Assembly (NCBI RefSeq): GCF_029784135.1
Contig: NC_073746.1
Coordinates: forward strand, 15,514,416 to 15,578,415
Origin: Toxorhynchites rutilus septentrionalis
Lineage: Eukaryota > Arthropoda > Insecta > Diptera > Culicidae
Reading direction: 5' to 3'
DNA length: 64,000 bases
The first letter of the stretch is position 1. Each line of letters begins with the position of its first letter. The position numbers were made by a program, and so were the translations under genes. Below the pieces are notes generated by a model. The model was given only the letters and a program-made list of their open reading frames with translations. It did no database searches and was not told the origin of the DNA. Of this stretch, positions 1 to 10,669 are shown one piece after another.

Positions 1-975
1 GTCGAACGAAAAAGAGCGTCGTGAATTAATCCTGTGCACTCATTTCGAGAATCCGGAGTTGCCAATCCACGGTCAGCGGAGTACTAAAACGATACTTCGA
101 GAACCTAACCATCGACCGGAAGGTGAAGAACGGCAAAAATGGATGCTCCGTCAGTGAAAAAGATCATAAGCGCGTAGTTAAGCAGTTTAGACGTGATCCG
201 AGAAGTTCGGTCCGGGATGTCGCCAATAAGCTGAATTTGTCAAGTTCATTCGTCCAGTGGACCAAGCAGCGGGAGGGCCTGCGTACATACAAGGTTCAGA
301 AGGCTCCTAACCGCGACGAAAGGCAAAACATGGAGGGGAAGACGCGAGCCCGGAAACTGTACACCGAAATGCTGACGAAGCCGCATTGCCTGGTAATGGA
401 CGACGAAACCTACGTCAAAGCGGACTTTCGTCAGCTGCCGGGCCTGTTGTTCTTCTCCGCAGAGGACAAATTCAGCGTTCCGGAGGAGATTCGCAAGCAG
501 AAACTATCCAAGTTTGCCAAAAAGTACATGGTGTGGCAAGCGATCTGCTCTTGCGGAAAGCGGAGCGCCCCCTTCGTGATGACCGGCACGGTAAACGGGC
601 AGGTTTACCTTAAGGAGTGCCTACAGAAGCGCTTACTACCACCATTGAAGCAGCACGAGGGCCCGACCATCTTCTGGCCGGATCTCGCTTCGTGCCACTA
701 TTCAAAGGACGTGTTGGAGTGGTACGAAGCCAACGGGGTCACCTTCGTGCCAAAGGAAATGAACCCGCCCAACGCGCCGGAGCTTCGCCCAATAGAGAAA
801 TATTGGGGGATTATGAAGCAGGCCCTCCGGAAGAACCCAAAAGTTGTCAAATCGGAGGCGGACTTCAAGAGAAAATGGATTTCTGTTAAAAAAAACTACA
901 ACCTGCCTTGTACAGAACCTTATGGACGGGGTAAAGAGGAAGGTGCGAGCATACGGGCTTGGGCTCGAAGTATGA
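1..975 (+). pseudogene. ITmD37E transposase, broken copy 1
   Basis: A cut-and-paste transposase. The longest intact frame is 123-980. Catalytic residues are visible: D in DDETYVKADF (near 399), D in FWPDLASCHY (near 670) and E in LRPIEKYW (near 790), with 37 residues between the second D and E. Compared with the copy at 29251-30548 it lacks 35 bp around position 73, which shifts the frame and removes part of the N-terminal helix-turn-helix. A second shift lies in the A-run near 891, so the C-terminus (the VVKRKVRAYG segment of the other copy) is read in the wrong frame. The conserved stop would be at 973-975. The central catalytic frame is open, but the protein cannot be made whole. The first codons lie outside the window. 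Confidence 0.88.
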
Positions 976-1104
976 ATTAAAAGAAAATGCCAAAAGTTGT
1001 TTAATAATTTTTATTTTACTGTCTAAAATTTTCAAAAGGATCGGTCTACTGGGCGAATTTCTACAGCGTTTTTTCCGTGATGCAATTTGATGTGACACAC
1101 CCTT
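1..1104 (+). mobile_element. ITmD37E Tc1/mariner-type transposon, copy 1 (5' end outside window)
   Basis: The element enters from the left window edge and ends with a right terminal inverted repeat at 1056-1104 that finishes in ACACCCTT, followed by a TA dinucleotide (1105-1106). It is nearly identical, in opposite orientation, to the complete copy at 29251-30548, which defines the family boundaries. The encoded transposase has the DD37E spacing typical of the mosquito ITmD37E family. The TA after the right end is shared with the fold-back element starting at 1107. Boundary and family are well supported; the left end cannot be seen. Confidence 0.9.
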
Positions 1105-1106
1105 TA

Positions 1107-1660
1107 TCTCTTCAAATAACCGATATAGCGCTTTTTCTCTAGGTTGAGTTAGGGTTACCATGAAAAAAAAGGTTTTTTTTCTCTAACTTTTATATGAAAA
1201 TTTCTACATCAAAACTGTCTTCGAATGATCTTTAGAGCTTTCCAATCCACGCATTTTACGGTGCAAAACTTGTATGTACCTTAATGCTAATCAAAGTTAT
1301 TGATGTTTTTCCCCAAAAAACACGACCTTTTCATTTGCTTGTCGTTCTTTTTGGGGCGAACATAATAAAAAAATATTGATGGCATTTTAAAGAGCACATT
1401 TGACTCTACATAAGGTGAAACTTTCAAAAGAGTGTTATTTTTTGTATTTGAGTAAATTAAATTTGAAATTATGAGTTTTTGCATATAAATGAACAAGTTG
1501 CAATTTTTAAATGCATATAGTAAGCGTAGACTTTAAAGCAGCATCACTTCAGTTCAGTCTTATAGCCACTCAACATGGAGGTTCAAAGAAGACACATTGT
1601 TGATTTCCTTTTTCGGTGGACGAAATATAGAAGACGTTATACAATTATTACGAGAAAAAT
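1107..1660 (+). repeat. Fold-back element, left inverted arm
   Basis: Pairs with 2338-2895 over its whole length. Matching landmarks include GCGCTTTTTCTCTAGG near 1128, CATATAGTAAGCGTAGAC near 1513 and ACGTTATACAATTATTACG near 1633. Confidence 0.85.
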
Positions 1661-1977
1661 TTCTGACTATTTCCTTTTTCTACAATAAAATGTATTTATT
1701 GTATAAAAAGAAAAGCGGGGACCGACAAATTATCAAATGCTTCCTGAGTAGAAACCGTATAAAGAACAACTCGGGGCTCGACGTGTAATTTTTTAGTATT
1801 GACATATTTTACTGGCGATGAGTTGATTGATGACATTATTTTATCAAACTTTTGTTGTTCCTATTGTTTTATTCAAATTTATGTTTATAATCTTCCGTAT
1901 GTACATATTAACCTGTTTTAGTTGTTATAATGGAAATTAAGTTCATAGTAATAATTAAAAATCATACAAATAAAAAA

Positions 1978-2232
1978 CTACAAAATCAAATGCTTAGCAT
2001 TTTCCGGAATCAGAAGATCGGAATACTCTGATGTTTGTCTATTACTATGAGATAATACTGGATCCGAAGCTGTTACGAAGCCCAGTTCTTCAGCAGAAAT
2101 TTTTTCTGTTATCTCCCGAACACGATTACACTTCATCCTTTGGCTCGGCTCAGGGCTTCCTTTCTTGCCTTCTAGCAGTATTAGAAAAGGTATTTTTTGA
2201 GAAAACCAATACTTCTTCGAGCCACGTGGCAT
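1978..2232 (-). CDS. Small unrecognised open frame in the loop of the fold-back element
   Basis: An 84-residue frame with an ATG at 2230-2232 (MPRGSKKYWF...) and a stop at 1978-1980. It can be extended a few codons upstream without a Met. The composition looks protein-like (mixed charged and hydrophobic residues, ending SDLLIPENAKHLIL) rather than low-complexity. I do not recognise the family. It lies in the unpaired centre of the fold-back element, so it may be a captured host exon fragment, the tail of a lost transposase, or chance. A minus-strand AATAAA lies downstream near 1868. Confidence 0.25.
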   Translation of the reverse strand: MPRGSKKYWFSQKIPFLILLEGKKGSPEPSQRMKCNRVREITEKISAEELGFVTASDPVLSHSNRQTSEYSDLLIPENAKHLIL

Positions 2233-2337
2233 TTTGCCGTTCAAATCGGGAGCGTGTACGAGCACATTTCGACCACCGTGTTGAGAACTTTAACTTCTAA
2301 AATTTCAGGCACTTTCTTTTCTTTTTATATCTTGGCA

Positions 2338-2895
2338 TTTCTCTCGTAATAATTGTATAACGTCTTCTATATTTCATCCACCGAAAACAAAAACAAAAAC
2401 AAAAATGTGTCCTCTTTGAACCTCTATGTTGAGTGGCTATAAGCCTGAACTGAAGTGATGCTGCTTTAAAGTCTACGCTTACTATATGCATTTAAAAATT
2501 GCAACTTGTTCATTTATATGCAAAAACTCATAATTTCAAATTTAATTTACTCAAATACAAAAAATAACACTCTTTTGAAAGTTACACCCTATGTAGAATC
2601 AAATGTGCTCTTTAAAATGCTATCAATAATTTTTTATTATGTTTGCCCCAAAAAGAACGACTAGCAAATGAAAAAGTCGTGTTTTCGGGGAAAAAACATC
2701 AATAACTTTGAGTAGAATTAAGATACAAACAAGTTATGTATCGTAAATTGCGTGGACTGGAAAGCTCTAAAAGTCATTCGAAGACAGTTTTGATGTAGAA
2801 ATTTACATATAAAAGTTAGAGCAAAAAACTCGTTTTTTTCATGGTAACCCTAACTCAACCTAGAGAAAAAGCGCTATATCGGTTATTTGAAGAGA
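2338..2895 (-). repeat. Fold-back element, right inverted arm
   Basis: Reverse complement of 1107-1660. It differs mainly by scattered substitutions and a short (CAAAAA)n stretch near 2388-2405 that the left arm lacks. Confidence 0.85.
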
Positions 2896-2897
2896 TA

Positions 2898-3293
2898 GAA
2901 AGAAATATTGTTCCACAAAGTTACTTAAAATAACCAGAGCTACAATATTGTCGAACTATGTTTACCTCTATCTATAAAGATAAGAAAGTTAGATTTTTTA
3001 TTTCATCGTCAATTTTGGTCACCCTATTTTTGATAACATAAAAATGAGCGCTCTATTATATGTAACAACTTTGTCGAAGACAGTTTTTGTCTAGAGAATC
3101 ACTGTCGAGCTCTAGATGCTAATTTCCACTTAAATGCACCTCCTGGACCATAGTGCAATGTTATGGAGAGTATTTTTCAAAAAGCTTTTTGCGGTATTAA
3201 GCTTCATGTTCCGTTGGTGTGAAGCGAAAATGGCAATAGATTCTCAGGTGGAATAACGCGCTTTGAAAATAAAAACTATGAGTTGAAATTCAC
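2898..3293. other. Unannotated AT-rich spacer
   Basis: This should be the sequence that flanked the ITmD37E element before the fold-back insertion. No gene, repeat end or RNA gene is visible. Confidence 0.5.
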
Positions 3294-4035
3294 TTTTGAC
3301 GTAGGACTACGTCTTACATTAAGAGTGCCGAATCAGAAAACAGGTCATGTTTTTATGAAATAAAGTTAACGTTAATAACTATTTTTGCAGCGAACGATTT
3401 ACATACCAATCGAATCGAAAATTTGCTGAGATTTGTTTGATATGCTATACTTTACAATCTTTACAATGGTTTAAATTGATGAAAATTGGAAGCATTCCCA
3501 TTTCCCCATACATTTGTTATGTCCATTTGTGTGCTCTCCCGTTGGTTCCTGAGCGGTTCAGTTGTCGACTTTGTATCGTTATTTATTCGAGAATAATGAT
3601 TTTGTATGGTGAGATTTTTTTGGTGCAAATCGGTTGCGTGACTTATGCGCCACCCTGTATTTCACATGAAGCGTGTTGCGATGTTTCGTTTTTATCGCTG
3701 CAACTGTGTGCATCTGTGCGTGTTTGATGCTTGTCGAATGGTGATGCCCGGATGATGCCTCTCGTTGAATACTCAGTGTAATGCGTGCATTGATATAAAG
3801 AAATAAATTGCGGCATATGACCAATTAGTGCATTGTTCTCGCAAAGGTAAGAAAGAATCGTTGCTTTTCGAAATTATTTCTACAAAACCACGCAAGCCAT
3901 TAAACCTTTTCAGGGTCCCCGGAACTTTTTACTAAAGAGTTATTAATGGAATTTCGATGCATTCGCAAGTAATATCCGAAATGATAAACCAACAAATAAA
4001 AAAAAAGATTGCGTAGTCCTACGTCCTAAGCCAGT
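3294..4035 (-). repeat. GACGTAGGACT-family repeat, copy A1
   Basis: Starts with GACGTAGGACTACGTC at 3298 and ends with the inverted motif GTAGTCCTACGTC near 4013-4025, giving terminal inverted repeats of about 13 bp. Its interior matches the copies at about 5424-6350 (same strand), 25640-26792 (opposite strand) and the split copy 36480-36783 plus 43890-44423. Shared landmarks are GCTTGCGTGGTTTTGTAG (here inverted near 3880) and CCATTTGTGTGC near 3522. It has no coding capacity. At about 740 bp this is a compact, near-complete member. I cannot name the family. Confidence 0.6.
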
Positions 4036-4172
4036 GATTTTCAACCGGTTGGGAATTCCCCCCTAGTGGGGAATTTGGTCATCAAAAGGGGGGAATTGTG
4101 CAAGGTAATATTGTATATTTACTTCGCTTTGAAGATAACAATGATTGGCAAAAATTGCTACAAACCTACCTT

Positions 4173-4671
4173 TTTTTTTTTTATCCCTTTTGTTTATTTT
4201 AGGCTCATTAACATTTTAGCTGTAACAGAGCCGAATTTCAATCGTGTACATGTCACATGTTTATCATATCTATAATTAGCACATTACACAGTTCCCATGT
4301 TTCCGGCGTTAGAGTATTCCCTTCTATACCATTGCATATGGTACACATTTATACAGTTGCCATATAGGCGTAAGAGTTTTCGTTCTGTTCTTCCATTATC
4401 CAGTTAGACCGGACAGCGGAGACAGTTGATTGATCATTGTTGAGTTATTTATAGAACAGCAGTCCGATGTGTCTGGCAGAGCAGAGCAGTTGTATGGATG
4501 AATCGATCATATTTCGACCGTGGATCGATCTCCATCGCTGATGATTATTGTTGCGTGGACGTAGTTATTCTGTAACAACACAAAGATGGTCAATGAGGGC
4601 CCTGAGTTTTGAACTCACGATCGATCGCTTACTAAGCGAACGCGCAACCAATGTGGCTACGGAGACCCCCA
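4173..4671 (-). mobile_element. tRNA-derived SINE with a LINE-like 3' tail (full length, 11-bp TSD)
   Basis: Flanked by a perfect direct repeat AAACCTACCTT at 4162-4172 and 4672-4682. On the minus strand the 5' end is tRNA-like: an A-box-like TAGCCACATTGGTTGCG and a B-box-like GTGAGTTCAAAACTC (about 4590-4671). The body is about 400 bp and the element ends in a poly-A tract (poly-T at 4171-4182 on the plus strand). Just inside the tail, AGGCTCA and GAGCCGAA flank a short loop, as in the LINE tails at 24140, 45193 and 51226. This suggests the SINE borrowed the 3' end recognised by that LINE's reverse transcriptase. Confidence 0.8.
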
Positions 4672-4682
4672 AAACCTACCTT

Positions 4683-5379
4683 GGATATGGTAAAATTTTC
4701 GATCCTTGACAAACATTTTCAAATTTGAAATTTAATTTTCAATTGAACAATTTCACAATGTTTGAAGGCTTTCTTCAGTGAATGATGATGGAACAGACGA
4801 CGAAACAGTACATAAGGCTATTAAAAAGTAAATTGTACAGCATTTTTCTAGATGTTTTACTAGTTAAACTTGAAACATATTTTTCTTATATCAAAGAACG
4901 CCGATTTGGACAAGGTTAGAAATCCTTTCCGACTGGCAGTGACGAAAGTTTCGAACCGATTTCAGAACAAACTTATCGATCTACAAATGATCGATTTTCA
5001 TCCTGATATGCGGAATAAGCGTTACGAGTGTTGTTGTCTTTTGCGTAGTATTTAGGTTGATTTCCTACAATGCTACTGATACTGACCATAACAGAGTGGA
5101 TATCGAGGATGACATGAGGTGTACTTTTCGACAACGCTCTCAAAAATTAGTTTTTGGCGGAAATCGTTCAGGCGCAGTTCAGGTGCCATACCTTCTTTAT
5201 ATACCTTTTTTGTAATCAGATACAAGTACAAAATGAAATGTGTTGCGAATATAACATGAAAACCGTCTGTATTCTATTATTTTACAGAGCATACAGACTT
5301 TCTTACAAAACGCTGATAGAGGGGATGCACTGGGATTAATTTTCGTAAAGCGGGTATGGAGCAAAAAATTTTGAAAACA
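4683..5379. other. Unannotated spacer
   Basis: AT-rich with only short chance frames. No repeat boundary, RNA gene or coding signal was recognised. Confidence 0.4.
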
Positions 5380-6350
5380 ACTGTCCTAAGCGGTCGTGTC
5401 TCGGATACGAACCCTCGATTTTTTGACGTAGAACTAGGCCTTTCATTAAGGGTGACAAATCAGAAAACAGATCACGTTTTTATGAAATAAAGTTAACGTT
5501 AATAACTATTTTTGCCGCGAACGGATTTTGGCGATTTACATGCCAAACGAATCGGAAATTCCCTAAGATTTGTTTGATATACTATACATTACAATCCCAT
5601 AGTCTGTATACGGTTTCAATTGATGAAAATTGGAAGCATTCCCATTTCCTCATACATTTTTTTTATCCAAAATATATATTTTTATTAAGGCTCATATGGC
5701 GTCAGCCTAACGGGGCGGACAGTTCAATATTTTGACAATGTTTGCTTACAACTATGTTAGTAATATGTAACCGATTACTCGCGGTTGGCTCGAGGTTAGT
5801 ATTACAAGTGTTCTCATAATTGGGATGTTGCAGTCTTGAATGCTCTGTACGTGTGCCCGACACGGGATACTTCCTATTGGGATGCAGCTGACCATTAATC
5901 AGCAACGCTCCCCTAGTCTGTACCCCATATCTAGCGTGGTGCGTCTTTCTCGATTCGAGGAATCCAGCATAGAATGATCACTAGCCGGCGCAATCATCAG
6001 CTCGTGTAGAGTTGTCATGAGCGGTACAACCTTTGGCTCTTGTTGAATCATCACTGGATTGCACAACCTTCGGCCCGTGTATCTGTAAAGAGTGTGTGTA
6101 TGTATTGCCGCGACTAAGTAACAGTTTATAAATCGGATAGGAGGTATGAAACAGGGACACAACGAAGGAAACATCATTAAACGTTGACATCGGCGTTTCT
6201 GAGGAATAGGTATAGATGGAGCAGAAGATCAGGATCACGGCTACCTAAGATATCCCGGACGGGGATATCCGATTGTCTGCCTTGTGCTTCATACATTTGT
6301 TCTGTCCATTTGTGTGCTTTCCCGAACAGAGCTGTCAATAACGAGCAACT
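5380..6350 (-). repeat. GACGTAGGACT-family repeat, copy A2, interrupted by a retroposed insert
   Basis: The terminal motif is GACGTAGAACTAGG at 5424. Upstream, 5385-5420 carries CTAAGCGGTCGTGTCTCG, whose complement also borders the copy at 36480. The sequence matches A1 up to about 5659 and resumes at about 6289 (CATACATTTGTTCTGTCC). The gap is the insert 5660-6288. The 3' boundary, near the CCCGAACAGAGCTGTCA segment, is approximate. Confidence 0.55.
5660..6288 (-). mobile_element. Retroposed element inside copy A2 (10-bp TSD)
   Basis: Direct repeats TCATACATTT at 5650-5659 and 6289-6298 flank an insert that begins with a T-run, so its poly-A end is on the left and its sense strand is minus. 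Near the tail it has AATAAAAATATATATTTTGG and the GGCTCAT...GTCAGCC hairpin type seen in the other LINE tails. The segment ACCGATTACTCGCGG near 5769 is shared with the LINE 3' regions at about 24276 and 45318, so this is a 5'-truncated relative of that LINE or a SINE using its tail. No reverse transcriptase sequence remains. Confidence 0.65.
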
Positions 6351-6779
6351 TATCGACGAGCAACGAAAGGGAAACCGTAAGATGTAAATTCTCCATCAAC
6401 AAAGGAAAAGAAGAAGAACGAAGGAGAATATCTGCCTAGAGTATAAACAGTTGATCTCGCTGAGGCAAACTTTCATTCTTCATGAGGACACCGACTGGAC
6501 AACATCGTTGCTGGGCGAACTGGACGGCGATAGATCGAGTGCCTTTCTCAAGGCAATGGAGGCGAAGGAGTAATATGATGGATAAAGTAAAGTTTTCCAA
6601 GAGCCTTTTTGAAGGTTAGATACGAATGAACTCATGAATTCTCTAAGTTTAAAGTCTCTCTAATTCAACAAGCAAGGAAAGAAGGCAAACTTTCAGTTTC
6701 GTTCTGTATTCAAAGCATTGAATTTCGCTTGTTCTTCCTTGTTTTGCGTCATCACATGTCTTCGTTTCGGATTGAGCTG
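6351..6779. other. Unannotated spacer with faint similarity to 34490-34630
   Basis: The stretch around 6470-6540 (TGAGGACACCGACTGGACAACATCGTTGC) resembles the one around 34537-34620. It is therefore probably part of a dispersed repeat; no coding function is seen. Confidence 0.35.
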
Positions 6780-7569
6780 TACACTGAGAGAAATCGTTAG
6801 TAATTATGACGATTTTTTTGGTATATACTACCAATTCGTTAGTCATTTTCTACCCTACTAATGTTTGGTACATTCTACGAACCAAAATAGTAAGTATACA
6901 TAACAAGCAAACTGTGGTTTGACTTTCCGATATTGGCTCAACATCGACTCAACAAGAGCGATTCATCGTTTCGATAATGGCTGATTTGTTGGCACACCAT
7001 TGGTGAATCATCAAAGAAATTTTTGTTTGGGATAATGATTACGATATTATTTTTTTTAAATAATGTTTTATTAATTTAAATACAGTGTTCAATTACATTG
7101 TGTTAATAACTCTACTTGCTTTAACGATAGTAATACATTATAAATAAATGATTTTACATACAATGATTCCAAAAATTCTATAAACTGATTGTTCAATCGA
7201 GGAGATGTTCACAACGACCTAATCCACTTTTTCTAAGCATCGATTACTCGATGATGTTCCTGTTTTTTTTCTTGCTGTACCGCAATTATTTTTGGTTATT
7301 TCCTGTTCATTACAACTAAAAAGAATCAGGATATATTCAATGTTCGGTTGTCCTTCGCTTAACTCATTCGCGCCTTGCTTTGGTTAACCTTCTATTGGAT
7401 GGTGTCTTCAACTTATTCTTAACTAATTTAACTAACGAACCCTAATCTGCTCCTTTATGATTATTAAAGTTCCTTGACCCAACACACCAAAATTTCTTAG
7501 TTTCAAATACAAATGGATAATTTACAAAATTATCTACATAGACTGCGTTGGAACCGAAAACGATTGATT

Positions 7570-7855
7570 TCACTGGAACATATAAGATGCACAGTTGCTC
7601 TCGTAACCACTGTAACCCACCATAGGAGATCCATAAGACGGAAATTGCTGCATTAGGAAGGCACAGCTGATCAGTCGATAGTCGCTTCTTCCGTGTCTTA
7701 TTTGTCCTCGCCTGTCCAGATGAAAAAAAGAAATACAATAATGTTAGTGATACGAGCTTAATTCAAAATATGTATGTTTACCTGAGATTTCTTAGGATAG
7801 TATAAGTGTTACAGTATACTATGTTCTCGTGGTGTGCTGTGCCGTTTCTATCCAT
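7570..7855 (-). CDS. Possible small two-exon gene inside the Harbinger interval
   Basis: A speculative 71-residue product. Exon 1 is 7855-7782 (ATG at 7853-7855) and ends in CTCAG before a GTAAAC donor. A 70-bp intron ends in TCTGGACAG. Exon 2 is 7711-7570, stop TGA at 7570-7572. The frames join in phase, and the C-terminal part is tyrosine-rich (QQFPSYGSPMVGYSGYESN). I do not recognise it. Against it: it is short, no upstream exons are confirmed and the start codon is a guess. It could be a third element gene, a trapped fragment or chance. Confidence 0.22.
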
Positions 7856-8278
7856 CCGCTCATTTCATCCATTCGCAACGAAATATGTAAACTGATTAAA
7901 CTGCTTAGAATTTTTTTAATTACAGTAAAACACAATGCTTATCTCCGAGTTATGAATTACGGACGATACTCACAATTATACAAGGTTAGAAGCTAAAAAA
8001 ACAATAAAAAAGAGCGTTATTATGTTGGTTTGTTTTTATCAGGTTAGGCTTATTGAACATTCAATACACCGGATCAAACTTTTCTTACTCCCCGACGCAA
8101 CCGAATTCTCGATCAAGGAGATATTTATAGAACATTTAAATTGGAGAAATCAAAATGCTTACCTCCGAATCGCTACGCTCCCACAAAACGAACGGCGATA
8201 ACAAAGTGCTCACTTCACAGTTGCTAGGAATGAAAACATTGAAGGTTATACTTATGACAGACATACAGCTGTACTAGG

Positions 8279-8394
8279 GGAGGCGATCTGGCGTAGTGGT
8301 AACATCCATGCCTCTCACGCTAAAGGTCACGAGTTCAATTCTCACTCCCGACATTCTTCCAAAATTGGAAGTAAAAAGTGACGAACCAGCCAAA
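8279..8394 (+). mobile_element. tRNA-derived SINE, truncated copy
   Basis: Nearly identical to the first 115 bp of the complete SINE at 28987-29138. It has the A box TGGCGTAGTGGTAACATCC and the B-box region GGTCACGAGTTCAATTCTC. The poly-A end and a clear target duplication are missing. It lies about 30 bp upstream of the first ATG of the Myb-like gene, so it may affect that gene's 5' untranslated region. Confidence 0.75.
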
Positions 8395-8425
8395 TATACC
8401 TGTGGCCAAGAGTAGTTGAACAATA

Positions 8426-9203
8426 ATGGTAATGGAGCTAGCAAAGAAAAGGAAGGCTACGATGCTCGACAAATCGGGGATGCTGGTCGTCATTGAAGTG
8501 TGGAAGGACAATATTCTGTCCCTTCGGAGCACTTCCAAGAACTCCCACATCTACAAGCAAATGTGTGAGGAGCTGAAAGGCCACGGCGTTATACTTACGG
8601 CGGTCGAATTGAAAAACCGGATCAATAATCTCTCTCGGAAGTACAGGTAGATACTTTTTGAAAAGAATATAAAATCAAGTCAAAATAATGGCATATTTGG
8701 TCCCTACGTGGGGAAATGTGCCCTTTGTCAAAATAATCACAAGTGCCCCTGATTTTCATAAATTCCTGATCCACTGAAAAAATTCATGAAATTAATGCCA
8801 GAGATAAGATATTTTTTGTGGCATTTGTGATTATTTTGACAACTGAGCTACTAAAAAGACATATTTACAAAGCATACGGACCAAATATGCTTTTATTTTG
8901 GCTCGAATTAACATGCTTTTCGGCTGTTAAAACGTTTGAGTCAGCACTCTACGGGCAATTTTTTGAGATAGTGTACTTTTACAGATCCGAAAGAAACGCC
9001 ATGGGGCCCTCGGGAGGATCACCTTCTTCTTGGGATTATTTTGATATTCTACACAGCTTTCTCCATACTTATAAACAAAACAGTACTCGCGATTTGATGG
9101 ATGAGGTGATTGGTTCCGGTAAGTTAAAAGTAATTTTGACAGTAAATTTTCGAAAGCAGGAGACTGCATGGATCGACTTTCTCTTGCGTTAAACATCATC
9201 TAG
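8426..9203 (+). CDS. Harbinger Myb/SANT-like DNA-binding protein (3 exons, 132 aa)
   Basis: Harbinger transposons encode a small Myb-like partner that helps the transposase enter the nucleus and bind the element ends. The proposed exons are 8426-8646, 8985-9118 and 9160-9203. They join at AAGTACAG|GTAGAT...TTTTACAG|ATCC and GTTCCG|GTAAGT...AAAGCAG|GAGAC, giving 399 nt with no internal stop and TAG at 9201-9203. The trihelix/Myb-like motif shows in exon 1 (EVWKDN, a helix, then LKNRINNLSRKYR) and exon 2 (SWDYFDILHSF). Its 3' end faces that of the transposase gene 137 bp away. The first ATG was chosen, though a second lies 6 bp downstream and an extra 5' exon is possible. I infer the splice sites from consensus and frame. 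Confidence 0.72.
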
Positions 9204-9339
9204 AAAGCTTTCCTTACCATTTTTAATTTATTAAATGTGAGATAAGAACTTCCCTTTCAATTTGAGTCGTACAAATATAGTATCAAATCTCATGCAATGG
9301 GTGACTTTAGCGGTGGTCCAAATGACCTGTTTGGTATAA

Positions 9340-10669
9340 TTATTCTGAAAAGAATCAAACTGAGAACTTGCAGAATCATATTTGAATCAGAATGATATTT
9401 ACCGAAATGTACCATCAGTGCGTTTCTAATCCTGGATGCTGATGCGTTTTCGTTTCTTACTATCAATCCTCTTTGTGGTTGTTGCTTCGAATTTAAGGTT
9501 TGAATCTGGATCATCCATTTTTTGTTAATATGGTCATTGTGGTTGTTACATAGGTTATGTAGAATGCAGCAAGTTTTGATAATTGTATTGACATTATTTA
9601 GGTCGACCTCCAAACCTTTCCCGATTCTTCTGAAACGGGCCTTCAGATGGCCGAAAGCATTCTCTACAACCCGTCGGCATGCTGATAGATGATAATTAAA
9701 TAACTTTTCATGCTCCGGCTGATCTACAGAAAATAGAAACGGCTTCATCACCTGGTTTGACAGTCTGAAAGCCGAATCGCCGATCAACAGTATCGGTACT
9801 ACAACCCCTTCGATTAGTTTCGAATGCGCTTTAAATGTCTCGTTCGTGCAGTGTACTTTTTTGAGTTTGGAGTTCTCAAAAATAGTTGAATCATTTGAAC
9901 GGCCAGGAACTCCTACGTTGATATATGTGAACCGGTAACGATGATCCACCGCAGCAAACAGAATAACCGAATGCCATCCTTTGAAGTTATAGTAGTCGGT
10001 TGCCTCATTTTTTGGTACTTTGACTTCTATATGGCATCCATCAATGGCACCGTAGCATTGTGGAAAACCCAGTTTCTCGAAGCCACCGACTATTTCTGAT
10101 ATCTTCTCCGAGGTTGGTGGGTATGCGTCAAACATTTCGTGTTGCACAACATCTACAACCGCATTGCAGATTTCAATGACCAGTTCACCCGTAGTTGTTC
10201 TTCCTACACCGAATAGACTTCCAATAGTTCTATATTCCGCTGACGATCCGAAAGCATACAGGGCAATAGCGATGCGTTTCTCCAACCGAATAGCAGACCG
10301 CCAAAGAGTATCTTCTCTTTGCAGGCGATGTAATTTTTTGACCAACAAATTAAACGTACATCTGTCAAACCGAAACGTGTTTTTGAACTTTTTATCACTA
10401 AACTTTGGTACTTCATCTTCCCAAAATCTAGAATTTTCTACCTGAAAGACCGATATAGTTAGAGAAATTAAAGTTGATATTCAAATGCATCTTACAGTTG
10501 ACCACACCCTACGTTTTCGGGATTTAACCGGACTAGAGAGTAATGAAACGTATTTCCTGTAGAGCTTCCTAGATATCAAAGCTAACATCCTATATTTTCT
10601 GCTCTGCTTCAACAGCATTTGAATTTTTCTGTTATTTTGAATCATTTTCGTTCTGATTACGTTCAGCAT
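9340..10669 (-). CDS. PIF/Harbinger DDE transposase (HARBI1-like, 3 exons, 405 aa)
   Basis: The nuclease that excises and inserts the Harbinger element. Exons: 10669-10496 (ATG at 10667-10669), 10441-9403 and 9344-9340. Introns are about 54 and 58 bp with GTAAG/TTTCAG and GTAAAT/TTTTCAG borders. The spliced frame is 1218 nt without stops. DDE_4-type catalytic residues are present: D192 (YGAIDGCHIE), D280 (LLIGDSAFR) and E318 (CRRVVENAFGHLK). Other family signatures are PGRSNDSTIF and the N-terminal helical region FRFDRCTFN. Without the last intron the frame would read on to 9290, but ending at 9340 gives a C-terminus of usual family length. No disabling lesion is seen, so it may be functional or recently active. 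Confidence 0.82.

Larger units (their letters stand above)
1107..2895. mobile_element. 1.8-kb fold-back (long inverted repeat) element with TA target duplication
   Basis: Two arms of about 555 bp (1107-1660 and 2338-2895) are reverse complements with few mismatches. The outer ends are TCTCTTCAAATAACC and its complement, each flanked by TA (1105-1106 and 2896-2897), which suggests a TA-targeting Tc1/mariner-like or MITE origin. About 680 bp of non-repeated sequence lies between the arms and carries a short open frame on the minus strand. No transposase is recognisable, so the element would be non-autonomous. A transcript across it would fold into a very long hairpin. It sits exactly at the TA beside the ITmD37E right end, so it probably inserted there later. 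Confidence 0.8.
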
